DNA from: DATLXH01 sp035576005 | GTDB taxonomy: Bacteria > Acidobacteriota > Thermoanaerobaculia > Gp7-AA8 | Length of the DNA stretch: 42,503 nucleotides | Direction: 5' to 3' | Assembly: GCA_035576005.1 (NCBI GenBank) | Contig: DATLXH010000110.1 | Location: forward strand, 1 to 42,503 | Shown here: positions 35,875-42,503 of the stretch, piece after piece | How positions within the stretch are numbered: the first letter of the stretch is position 1 | Layout of the letters: the number at the start of each line of letters is the position of its first letter | Translations under genes and position numbers: made by a program | Notes under the pieces: model-generated | The model's database searches: none | Told to the model about the DNA's origin: nothing | What the model saw: the letters and a program-made list of their open reading frames with translations, nothing else

Positions 35875-36963
35875 CTAACCAGCTACCTCATCGAGTACGT
35901 CGAGCATCGCTTTGAGCGACTGAATACTGATGTCCCCCATGTGGCCAATCCGGAAGCTCGTCTCTTTCCAGTCGCCGTAACCGCTTCCGAGCACATACCC
36001 GCGCGCCTTCATCGCGGAAACGATCGCGGGCGCCGATTTTCCTTCCCCACCTCTCGGCGCGATTGCACTCACGCTGACCGACGCATGGTCAAGCTCGACC
36101 ATCGGATTCGCATACCGGCTGGTCCTGGCTAGCGTGAGGTCTCTCATCTCGCGATGACGCGCCCATCTACGCTCCAGTGTCTCCCCTCGAAGAATGTGTT
36201 CGAGCTGCAAAGCAAGGGCGTAGCAATGCGGGATCGAAGGCGTGAACGGAGGTCCGTCCTTCCTGGCCTGGGCTTCGAAATCAAGGAAATCGAAGTAGGT
36301 GCCGCGGTACGGTTTCCTCGCTGCAAACTCGAGCGCCCGATCGGAAACCGCAACGACCGTCAGGCCGGGCGGCAGCGCCAGGCCTTTCTGCGTACTGGCA
36401 AGACAGACGTCCAGCTTCCAATCATCGAACCTTACAGGAGCTGCTCCCAGAGACGAGACAGCATCGACGAGAACGAGCGTGTCCTTTGACTCGTCGTGAA
36501 CGACCTGAGCGAGAGTCTCGAGATCGTTGAGTACGCCGGTCGACGTCTCGTTGTGAGTGAGAGTGACGGCGTCGTAGTGATGCCTTCGGCCGCGGAAATG
36601 ATCCGCCAGCCGTTGAGGATCAACGGGTTTTCCCCACTGGTGCTCCAGTCTGTCGGCTTCGATCCCCAGCTTCTGCGCGATGTCGAGCCATCGCTCGGAG
36701 AACGCTCCGCAGGTGGTCACCAGGACCCGGCGCGGCACGCAATTGATCAGGGCCCCTTCGAGCATTCCGGTACCTGACGACGTAACGACATAGGCATGCT
36801 GCTGCGTGAGAAACAAGCTCTTCACATCAATGAGAAGCGCACGGAACATCTCCTTGAACTCCCCACTGCGATGACCGATCATCGGTCGCGTCATCTCAGC
36901 AAGAATCTCCGGCCGCACCCACGTCGGTCCAGGGACGAAAAACTTACTCAATTCGTCGGGCAT
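35875..36963 (-). CDS. class V PLP aminotransferase, probable phosphoserine aminotransferase role
   Basis: A 362-residue PLP enzyme of the alanine-glyoxylate/serine-pyruvate aminotransferase group: FFVPGPTWV at the start, VVTSSGTGMLEGAL for phosphate binding, LVDAVSSLGAAP with the PLP-contacting Asp, and Schiff-base lysine K193 in STQKGLALPPG. Position decides the role: it sits between serB and serA. Conversion of phosphohydroxypyruvate to phosphoserine would complete the pathway, although the sequence is not the classical SerC type. Its start overlaps the serB end by 20 bp, which argues for coupling. A fragment of its 3' end was duplicated downstream. Confidence 0.88.
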   Translation of the reverse strand: MPDELSKFFVPGPTWVRPEILAEMTRPMIGHRSGEFKEMFRALLIDVKSLFLTQQHAYVVTSSGTGMLEGALINCVPRRVLVTTCGAFSERWLDIAQKLGIEADRLEHQWGKPVDPQRLADHFRGRRHHYDAVTLTHNETSTGVLNDLETLAQVVHDESKDTLVLVDAVSSLGAAPVRFDDWKLDVCLASTQKGLALPPGLTVVAVSDRALEFAARKPYRGTYFDFLDFEAQARKDGPPFTPSIPHCYALALQLEHILRGETLERRWARHREMRDLTLARTSRYANPMVELDHASVSVSAIAPRGGEGKSAPAIVSAMKARGYVLGSGYGDWKETSFRIGHMGDISIQSLKAMLDVLDEVAG

Positions 36964-37618
36964 GTTCTCCCTCCAGGATGATCGGAATCAGTGCAGCAAG
37001 ACGTGGCTCTGTCAGATAGAAGTCGGCTCCGGCTCGAACACTTTCTCTGATCTTCACCCCACCGAAACCGATGAACAAATCGACCGCGTCTTTCGTTTCG
37101 AGGTCGGTCATCCCATCGCCCACAAATGCGGCCCGGCCATGACGCCGGGCCCGGATGTCGCGCACCACGGTTTCCTTTCCACCACTGCGTGTTAGATGCG
37201 AAGCACGGTTGAAGTCGAGGTATTCACCCTCTGCTGTGAAGCGAAGAGCGACAGCATGCACAGAGCCCCTGGCGATGCCCAGCTTCGTCGCCAGAGGAAG
37301 CACAGCCTGCTCGATCCCGGCAGTGATCAGCTGCAGATTTACTCCGGCGTCACGAAGAGTCATCAGTACTTCGTCCACATCAGGAAGCATCGCGTCGAGA
37401 TACTGCTGCCCAAGCCTGTCGATCGCCAGACGTGTCGGCCGGATCAACTCGAGCCGTTGACGGTAGACCTCCTCCAGCGGGATCTCTCCATTCATCGCAG
37501 CCTCAGTCAGAGCGGCAATCCGGAGATCCCCGTCTGCAAGCGCATCGATCCCCTCGATAGTCACCAGGGTCGAATCGACATCGAGAAAAAGCGTCTGGTA
37601 GAACGGTTTCGGCGTCAT
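36944..37618 (-). CDS. serB: phosphoserine phosphatase, HAD family
   Basis: The probable last step of serine synthesis: removal of phosphate from phosphoserine. It has 224 residues, with HAD motif I FLDVDSTLVT (nucleophile D13, acid D15), motif II serine/threonine in LQLITAGIE, the motif III lysine SGGKETVV, and motif IV VGDGMTDLE. The GIDALA segment after motif I fits the SerB cap. It overlaps the next gene (aminotransferase) by 20 bp and the previous one by 4 bp (ATGA), so the cluster is tightly coupled. A different small-molecule phosphatase role is possible but less likely in this context. Confidence 0.87.
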   Translation of the reverse strand: MTPKPFYQTLFLDVDSTLVTIEGIDALADGDLRIAALTEAAMNGEIPLEEVYRQRLELIRPTRLAIDRLGQQYLDAMLPDVDEVLMTLRDAGVNLQLITAGIEQAVLPLATKLGIARGSVHAVALRFTAEGEYLDFNRASHLTRSGGKETVVRDIRARRHGRAAFVGDGMTDLETKDAVDLFIGFGGVKIRESVRAGADFYLTEPRLAALIPIILEGEHARRIE

Positions 37619-38277
37619 CGGGAGGTGAGTACCAGGCCGACGAGATCCGAGAAGCGCTCGAGCATGTAGTCGGGATGCGAAGCCGCCAGGACCTCACGAG
37701 ACGCGGGTCCCGTCGCGACCGTTGCCACATCGACACCCGCGTTCCTTGCGGCGTCGACATCGATCGGCATGTCACCGACGAACAGCGACTCGCTGGCTTC
37801 GCGCTGTGTGAACGCAAGGGTATGGAGGAGATGGCGTGGATCGGGCTTTCGAGCAAGCGCCAGATCGGGTCCGACGATCGCATCGAAGTAACGTGACATT
37901 CCGAAATGCTCGAGGATTTTGCGTGAGAAACCGGTCGGCTTGTTGGTACAGACGGCCATGCGGACTCCCGCAGCTCCCAGGTGATCGAGAGTTTCCTCAA
38001 CCTCGGCCAGAACGGTTGACTGCTGGCAGCAGATGTCGTCGTAGGCACTCTCGAAAATCCGTCTCAGCCGCGCTTCCACTCTTTCGGATTCGAGAACGCG
38101 CTCGAGAAGTTTCTCGACGCCTTCGCCAACAAATTGCCGAACCGTTTCGATCCCCATGGCCGGCATTTCGGCGGCACACCTCACGACATTGACTGCCGTG
38201 GTGAGAGCCTCGAACGAATCGACAAGCGTTCCGTCGAGATCAAACAACACTGCTTCGTATCGTCTTCGTGAGGTCAC
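37615..38277 (-). CDS. gph: phosphoglycolate phosphatase-like HAD hydrolase
   Basis: A 220-residue HAD hydrolase with motif I LFDLDGTLVDS, motif II CTNKP, motif III lysine in ARKPDPRHLL and motif IV FVGDMPIDVDAARNAG, with an alpha-helical C1 cap (about 20-85). This pattern is that of Gph, which removes phosphoglycolate, but relatives act on other phosphosugars. It starts and ends in 4-bp ATGA overlaps with mobB and serB, so it is part of the operon. Confidence 0.82.
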   Translation of the reverse strand: MTSRRRYEAVLFDLDGTLVDSFEALTTAVNVVRCAAEMPAMGIETVRQFVGEGVEKLLERVLESERVEARLRRIFESAYDDICCQQSTVLAEVEETLDHLGAAGVRMAVCTNKPTGFSRKILEHFGMSRYFDAIVGPDLALARKPDPRHLLHTLAFTQREASESLFVGDMPIDVDAARNAGVDVATVATGPASREVLAASHPDYMLERFSDLVGLVLTSR

Positions 38278-38768
38278 GGCCGGCTGATTCTATCGAGAAA
38301 TATCAGGAGCTCCGACAACGCGTCCCGGTTGAAACGAGGAAGAGCTGAATCCAGCGACTCGTCCGAAACCAGCGCGACGACGTTCTGCACTGAATGAAAC
38401 GCCGTCAGGGGAGACGCCGTGCGGATCAGAAGTTTCGGCCAGCCTGCGTACCCTTTGAATCCCTCGACGAGAGTGATCGAGGCGTTGATGAGTCTCAGTA
38501 GATCGGTGGGGTGACTGTACGCCCACGACGACGTGCCTTCAGCGTCGAAGTGAACGGCCTTGAAATCGTCAGCGAGCACGGACTCGATCGCTCCAGCCAG
38601 GAGAAATCGTTCCGTGTCACCCACGCGACGATCATTCGCTTCATGATGTGTGTGCTTGAGCACTGCGACAGAATCGCCACGGGAGACGAACAGCGGGATC
38701 AGCCGGCAAATCAGCGTAGTCTTCCCTGATTCGGACTCTCCAACGAACGCGACTGGTGATCTCTTCAA
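38274..38768 (-). CDS. mobB: MobB-like P-loop protein (molybdopterin-guanine dinucleotide biosynthesis)
   Basis: A 164-residue GTP-binding protein: PVAFVGESESGKTTLICRLI carries the P-loop, followed by LKHTHHEA (the MobB histidine-rich block) and TLVEGFKGYAGWPKLLI, which is the family's Walker B-like segment. MobB helps MobA attach GMP to molybdopterin. The usual SGSGKTT loop reads SESGKTT here. It is the first gene of the operon and overlaps gph by 4 bp. No mobA or molybdoenzyme lies in the window. Confidence 0.85.
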   Translation of the reverse strand: MKRSPVAFVGESESGKTTLICRLIPLFVSRGDSVAVLKHTHHEANDRRVGDTERFLLAGAIESVLADDFKAVHFDAEGTSSWAYSHPTDLLRLINASITLVEGFKGYAGWPKLLIRTASPLTAFHSVQNVVALVSDESLDSALPRFNRDALSELLIFLDRISRP

Positions 38769-38777
38769 GAAACAAAT

Positions 38778-38800
38778 GTAAACGGTTAACGCACGTTTAC
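38778..38800. promoter_or_regulatory. inverted repeat in the divergent mobB/VWFA promoter region
   Basis: GTAAACG (38778-38784) and CGTTTAC (38794-38800) flank GTTAACGCA, 10 bp upstream of the mobB start. The spacing suits a dimeric regulator, but no regulator is identified. Two near-identical GTCGATTT(T)CTACG copies follow at 38847-38877. Confidence 0.35.
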
Positions 38801-38961
38801 CGCAAACCTTGCTCTCAATCAGCCTTCTTCGAGGCGCGGTCGATTTCTACGAGATGGGTCGATTTTCTACGGTGACTGCATGACCGTGACCTCGACAAAG
38901 TGTAACCATTGCGTTCAAACCGTCGAAATCTAAGGGAGGATGAGGGAGGTTCTTCTTTGCA

Positions 38962-40761
38962 ATGAGGACCCTGCTCTTTTTTCTCGCACTCACCGCCTCG
39001 CCGCTCGCGATTTCAGCGGAAGAGACGAGCTCCATCCCGGTCCAGCCAATCAGGATCGACGCCGTGGCACTTGGCGATTCCGCGGAAGGCGTCGTCACGC
39101 GGATCATAGTGCGGTACAGCGTGCCGCAGGAGACCCCGGCCGACATTCCCCTGGTAATCCAGGGCTCGACTCTCAAGGATGGACGGTCCGTAAAGAACTT
39201 CCGCTATCCCGTGATGCAGAAGCAGAGTCCGAATCTGAGCTTTATTCAGACGCTGCCAGAGGGTGAGCTCGAGGTCGAAGTGCGACTCCTCGTCCCACTC
39301 GAAGAGGACACTCCGGTTCTGCTCGGCAAGGGTCTGCAGAAGATCACGGTGGTCCGGACGAAGAAGGCCTACGTAGCCTCCGAATCAGACGGCGCTGAAG
39401 GTTTCATCGCCGAGGGTGCGGCCTCCGAGGAACAAGGGGCAGTGAAGATCGCGGCTCCGCGAAGGGACCTCGCACCGAATCTCTTTATCGTCAAAGTAGA
39501 CGTGAAACCACCAGTGAAGCGCGTGGAGTTTTTTGTTGAAGGGAAGAAAATCTTTACCCGAAACGCGCCTCCCTACGTCGCCGAGCTCGATCTTGGCTCC
39601 GTACCGAAGCGGGTGGAGGTCCGAGCCGTCGGTTATGACGCAGCGGGGAGATATATCGATGCCGACGCATGGGTCGTCAACGAGCGGGACAATCCGCTGG
39701 AGGTCAAGATCACGCGGACGGAAACGGCAGATGGGATATCTCACTTCAAGGTCAGCCTGCAGAACCCTCACAACCGCATGATCAAGTCCGCTCTTCTCTT
39801 CGCTGAGCAGAAGAAGATTGCCGACTTTTCGCGCCCTCCCTACGCCATTGCATTGACGAAGTCGCAGCTGGCGGGAGTCTCATTCGTTCGGGTCTCCGTT
39901 CTTGACGATACCGGCTACGAGGCCTCCGATCTTCTCTTTCTGGACGGCCAGCGAGTGAGCGAAAACATCGAAGTGAATCTCGTCGAGCTTCCCATCTCCG
40001 TAACTGACGGAACCGGGGCCGCGGTGATCGACCTCGGCCAGAAAGAGTTCACCATCGTCGAGGATGGGAAAGTGAAGAACATTTCGAACTTCAGTTTCTC
40101 CAGGAATCTCCCGCTCAGCATCGGCGTCATCGTCGACCACTCAGGCAGCATGAAGGAGCGGATCGCTCTTGCGAAGGAGGCGGCAGGAACGTTTTTCAAA
40201 CAGATCATCGGCCCTGCCGATCGCGGCTTTGCTGGTGGTTTCTCTTTCGATACGTCGAAGCTGCCGCCTTTCACCTCGAGCCTGGCAACTCTCGAGCATC
40301 AGGTCGGTGCAATCGGCGCAGCGGAAGGAGGCACGTCCCTCTATGACGCAATCGTCACCGGTCTTTACCGATTCCGCTCGCTCTCCGGTCGTAAGGCCTT
40401 GATCCTGGTAACGGATGGTGAGGACACAACCTCGCGAACTTCTTACGACGACATGCTTGCATACACGCGAGTCGCCCGGGTTCCGATCTACTTTATCGGG
40501 ATCGGCATGTCCGCCCTGGACGTCACGGCAACATCGAAAATGAAATCACTCACGGCCGAAACGGGAGGCGTGGCGTACTTCGTTAAAGATGCGAAGAAGC
40601 TCAAGGAGATGTACTCACGCATCGAACAGGAGCTGCGAACGCAGTACCTCGTGAGTTACTACACGGAGAGCACGAAGAACGATTCGCGCTACAGGACGGT
40701 CGAAGTGAAAACCTCACGCAAAGACGTCAAGGTGAGAACGATCCGGGGATTCATTCCATAG
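38962..40761 (+). CDS. secreted VWFA-domain protein (VWFA-related Acidobacterial type)
   Basis: A 599-residue exported protein. The signal peptide is MRTLLFFLALTASPLAISA. About 20-330 are beta-rich modules (VKPPVKRVEFFVEGKKIF, RVSVLDDTGYEASD). A VNLVELPISVTDGTGAAV segment and FTIVEDGKVKNISNFSFSR precede the VWFA domain (about 385-580), which carries the MIDAS motif D392-H-S-G-S396 and LVTDGEDTTSRTS. The sequence around TIVEDGK and the C-terminal YLVSYYTE matches the VWFA-related family described in Acidobacteria. It probably binds proteins or metal at the cell surface. GGGAGG lies upstream of the ATG. It is divergent from mobB and convergent with glmU. Confidence 0.9.
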   Translation: MRTLLFFLALTASPLAISAEETSSIPVQPIRIDAVALGDSAEGVVTRIIVRYSVPQETPADIPLVIQGSTLKDGRSVKNFRYPVMQKQSPNLSFIQTLPEGELEVEVRLLVPLEEDTPVLLGKGLQKITVVRTKKAYVASESDGAEGFIAEGAASEEQGAVKIAAPRRDLAPNLFIVKVDVKPPVKRVEFFVEGKKIFTRNAPPYVAELDLGSVPKRVEVRAVGYDAAGRYIDADAWVVNERDNPLEVKITRTETADGISHFKVSLQNPHNRMIKSALLFAEQKKIADFSRPPYAIALTKSQLAGVSFVRVSVLDDTGYEASDLLFLDGQRVSENIEVNLVELPISVTDGTGAAVIDLGQKEFTIVEDGKVKNISNFSFSRNLPLSIGVIVDHSGSMKERIALAKEAAGTFFKQIIGPADRGFAGGFSFDTSKLPPFTSSLATLEHQVGAIGAAEGGTSLYDAIVTGLYRFRSLSGRKALILVTDGEDTTSRTSYDDMLAYTRVARVPIYFIGIGMSALDVTATSKMKSLTAETGGVAYFVKDAKKLKEMYSRIEQELRTQYLVSYYTESTKNDSRYRTVEVKTSRKDVKVRTIRGFIP

Positions 40762-40859
40762 GCCAACAGGACGAGCTCGAGGGAGCGCCGGCTTCCAGCC
40801 GGCCACGGCTCCGCGGGAAGAGAGCCGCCTGAAAACCCGCGCTCCTGCCCGCCGCGGTG
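40762..40859. repeat. 98-bp convergent gap with a GAGCGCCGGCTTCCAGCCGGC palindrome
   Basis: GCGCCGGCTTCCAGCCGGC (near 40785-40803) and a later reversed 'cccgcgctcctgc' form an inverted module typical of GC-rich intergenic repeats. It could terminate both the VWFA gene and glmU. Confidence 0.55.
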
Positions 40860-42269
40860 TCACTTTTTCTTTTTCGCGGCAATCTCTTCACGCCGGCGCG
40901 TCGCCCAACCGTCAATATTCTTCTGCTGTGTTCGAGAGAGCGCGAGTGCGTCCGCTGGAACATCCTTTGTGATCGTCGAACCCGCGCCGACGTAGGCACC
41001 TTTACCCACCGTCACGGGCGCAACGAGTTGCGTGTCCGATCCGATAAAAACTCCGTCTTCCAGAACGGTCTTGTTCTTGTTCACTCCGTCGTAGTTGCAG
41101 GTGATCGTACCGGCGCCGATATTCACCCCGGTACCGATCTCAGCGTCTCCTATGTAAGAAAGATGGGAGGCCTTGGAACCCTCACCGAATACTGCTTTCT
41201 TCGTCTCTACGAAATTACCGACCTTCACATTCTTCCCCAGGACTGTTCCCGGCCGCAGATGCGCGTAAGGTCCTACCACCGACCCGCTCGCGACGATCGC
41301 GCCCTCCGCGACGGTCCCGGTTTTCACGTGAACGTCGTCACCAAGAGTTACGCTCTCCAGATGAACTCCAGGGTCGAGGATGCATCCCTTACCGATGCTG
41401 CTCGCTCCTTCGATTGTGACGAAGGGGTAGATGATCGTGTCGGCTCCTATCGAGACCGTCGAATCGATCATCACATTCAGCGGGTCGCGAAACGTGACCC
41501 CCTCCTTCATGAGATGCTCGACATGCCGTCTTTTGAGCTCTGTTTCTACCAACGAGAGCTCCGACCTCGAGTTCACCCCCAGAGCTTCAACCGGATCCTT
41601 GACGATCACCGCGCCAACCCCGCGCCCGTCCTTTTCCGCCATCGCGATCAGGTCCGTAAGGTAATACTCGCCCTGCGCGTTGTTCGTCGACAGACGCCGC
41701 AATCCGGAGAACAGAATGTCCGCCTCGAACACATAGATCCCGCCATTCACCTCGGAGATCTTCTTCTGTTCCTCGCTCGCGTCCCCCGCTTCCACGATGT
41801 GGCTGACACCACCGGCGCCATTACGGATGACACGACCGTAGAGTGCCGGATCCGAGAGCTCCATCGATAGAATCGTTACTCCATTCCCTGAGCGACTGTG
41901 CTCATCAATGAGATAGCGCAGGGTCTCGGCTCTGGTCAGCGGAACATCGCCTGAGAGGACCAGAACTTTCTCTGGCAGCGCTCCTTCGCGTTCGATGAGC
42001 TCCACAGCCTGGAGTACCGCGTGTCCGGTCCCGAGTTGCTGTTCCTGGACGGCATAGCGCGCGCGTTCACCGCAATGTTTCTGCACCGCATCACGCTGAT
42101 GGCCGATTACCATCACCGGCGTTCGCGCGCTGACACCAGCGGCGAGCTCGAGAACGTGATCGATCAGTGGCCTCCCCCCTGCGCTGTGGAGGATCTTGAT
42201 CGTTGCCGACTTCATCCGGGTCCCGAGACCCGCCGCGAGAATCACTACATCGAGTGAACTGTCTGCCAT
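40860..42269 (-). CDS. glmU: GlmU, bifunctional GlcNAc-1-P uridyltransferase/acetyltransferase
   Basis: It makes UDP-GlcNAc for peptidoglycan and LPS in two steps: acetylation of glucosamine-1-phosphate, then uridylyl transfer. The 469 residues match the family. The N-terminal pyrophosphorylase has LAAGLGTRMKS, a GTGHAV block, LSGDVPL, and NGGIYVF. The C-terminal left-handed beta-helix has hexapeptide repeats (SIGADTIIYPFVTIEG) and acetyl-CoA pocket blocks (GNFVETKKAVFGEGSKASHL, GAGTITCNYDGVNK). The usual lysine motif after GTRMKS reads ATIKILH, a small variation. It is monocistronic between repeats. Confidence 0.97.
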   Translation of the reverse strand: MADSSLDVVILAAGLGTRMKSATIKILHSAGGRPLIDHVLELAAGVSARTPVMVIGHQRDAVQKHCGERARYAVQEQQLGTGHAVLQAVELIEREGALPEKVLVLSGDVPLTRAETLRYLIDEHSRSGNGVTILSMELSDPALYGRVIRNGAGGVSHIVEAGDASEEQKKISEVNGGIYVFEADILFSGLRRLSTNNAQGEYYLTDLIAMAEKDGRGVGAVIVKDPVEALGVNSRSELSLVETELKRRHVEHLMKEGVTFRDPLNVMIDSTVSIGADTIIYPFVTIEGASSIGKGCILDPGVHLESVTLGDDVHVKTGTVAEGAIVASGSVVGPYAHLRPGTVLGKNVKVGNFVETKKAVFGEGSKASHLSYIGDAEIGTGVNIGAGTITCNYDGVNKNKTVLEDGVFIGSDTQLVAPVTVGKGAYVGAGSTITKDVPADALALSRTQQKNIDGWATRRREEIAAKKKK

Positions 42270-42289
42270 TGGATCTCCTGGAGTTTCAT

Positions 42290-42503
42290 GTCATCCGAGC
42301 GGGTTAACAGCGTGGAGCGCTGCTGAAGAAGTGATGACACGCGGCGGGACTCGCGCCCCGAAGAGGGGCGAATCCCTCTCCCCGGCGGGGAGAGGGTGGT
42401 CGCGTAAGCGACCGGGAGAGGGGCCGCGAGAGATACGAAGACCTCGCCCTTTTCGAAGGACTGGCGAGACTTTCACGCCCCTCTCCCTGCTTCGCTCCGC
42501 TCG
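42290..42503. repeat. compound palindromic repeat, copy 2 (cut by the window end)
   Basis: It starts with a 49-bp GTCATC...GATGAC element (42290-42338). It continues with the same CTCTCCCCGGCGGGGAGAG palindrome, GGTCGCGTAAGCGACC hairpin and spacer as 26641-26880. Identity is high over more than 200 bp. The right-hand palindrome is beyond the window. Confidence 0.85.

Noticed and set aside
40857..41870. 337-residue open frame opposite glmU
   Set aside because: Antisense to glmU, which has complete motifs on the other strand.

Overview
The window reads as a contiguous piece of a GC-rich bacterial chromosome, most likely from the phylum Acidobacteriota. Three things point that way: a secreted VWFA protein of the 'VWFA-related Acidobacterial domain' type (38962-40761), secreted NHL-repeat proteins whose C-terminal dockerin-like tail carries the DVFYLINYLFA motif, and a very high load of short palindromic intergenic repeats. 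A class such as Thermoanaerobaculia is plausible but cannot be fixed from sequence reading alone. No phage, plasmid, transposase, rRNA or CRISPR array was seen.

Layout. 1-2.2 kb: a repeat-derived edge, trmFO (tRNA methylation), a DUF3467 protein and tRNA-Pro(GGG), all on the minus strand. 2.2-6.6 kb: a multi-PAS hybrid histidine kinase followed by an NtrC-type sigma-54 activator, ending in a strong hairpin. 6.6-9 kb: a truncated sigma-70 region-2-like protein, an inositol-monophosphatase-family enzyme overlapping a 3-methyladenine DNA glycosylase, and a small zinc-ribbon protein. 9-11.1 kb: a TonB-dependent receptor behind a recognisable cobalamin riboswitch, so it is probably a B12 importer. 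11.3-17.8 kb: an MglA-like GTPase with a long C-terminal extension, an aldo/keto reductase, arginine decarboxylase SpeA, a secreted TPR protein and a lipoprotein. 17.9-20.2 kb: a secreted metallo-beta-lactamase-fold protein divergent from an orphan class I glutamine-amidotransferase-like protein. 20.2-25.4 kb: two tandem secreted NHL-propeller genes created by a 2.6-kb duplication. 25.4-29.4 kb: an ATP-grasp-like hypothetical protein and an OPT-family transporter. 29.8-33.8 kb: a divergent UvrA and a second aldo/keto reductase. 33.9-38.8 kb: a minus-strand cluster, mobB-gph-serB-aminotransferase-serA, that holds the complete phosphorylated serine pathway. 39-42.3 kb: the VWFA protein and, convergent to it, glmU.

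The most unusual material lies between and inside the genes. (1) The NHL pair arose by an illegitimate 2606-bp tandem duplication joined at a 4-bp 'gagc' microhomology. It copied the last codons of the upstream amidotransferase-like gene and left only the second gene with a dockerin tail, which is broken by three same-sign frameshifts. (2) A 180-bp imperfect palindrome upstream of speA has nine transition differences between its arms, and all nine would be G.U pairs if the minus strand were transcribed. Half-sites of this element recur in at least four other intergenic spots. (3) Several other palindromic repeat families fill nearly every intergenic gap above 300 bp. (4) A roughly 180-bp tandem duplication has copied the 3' end of the serine-pathway aminotransferase gene.
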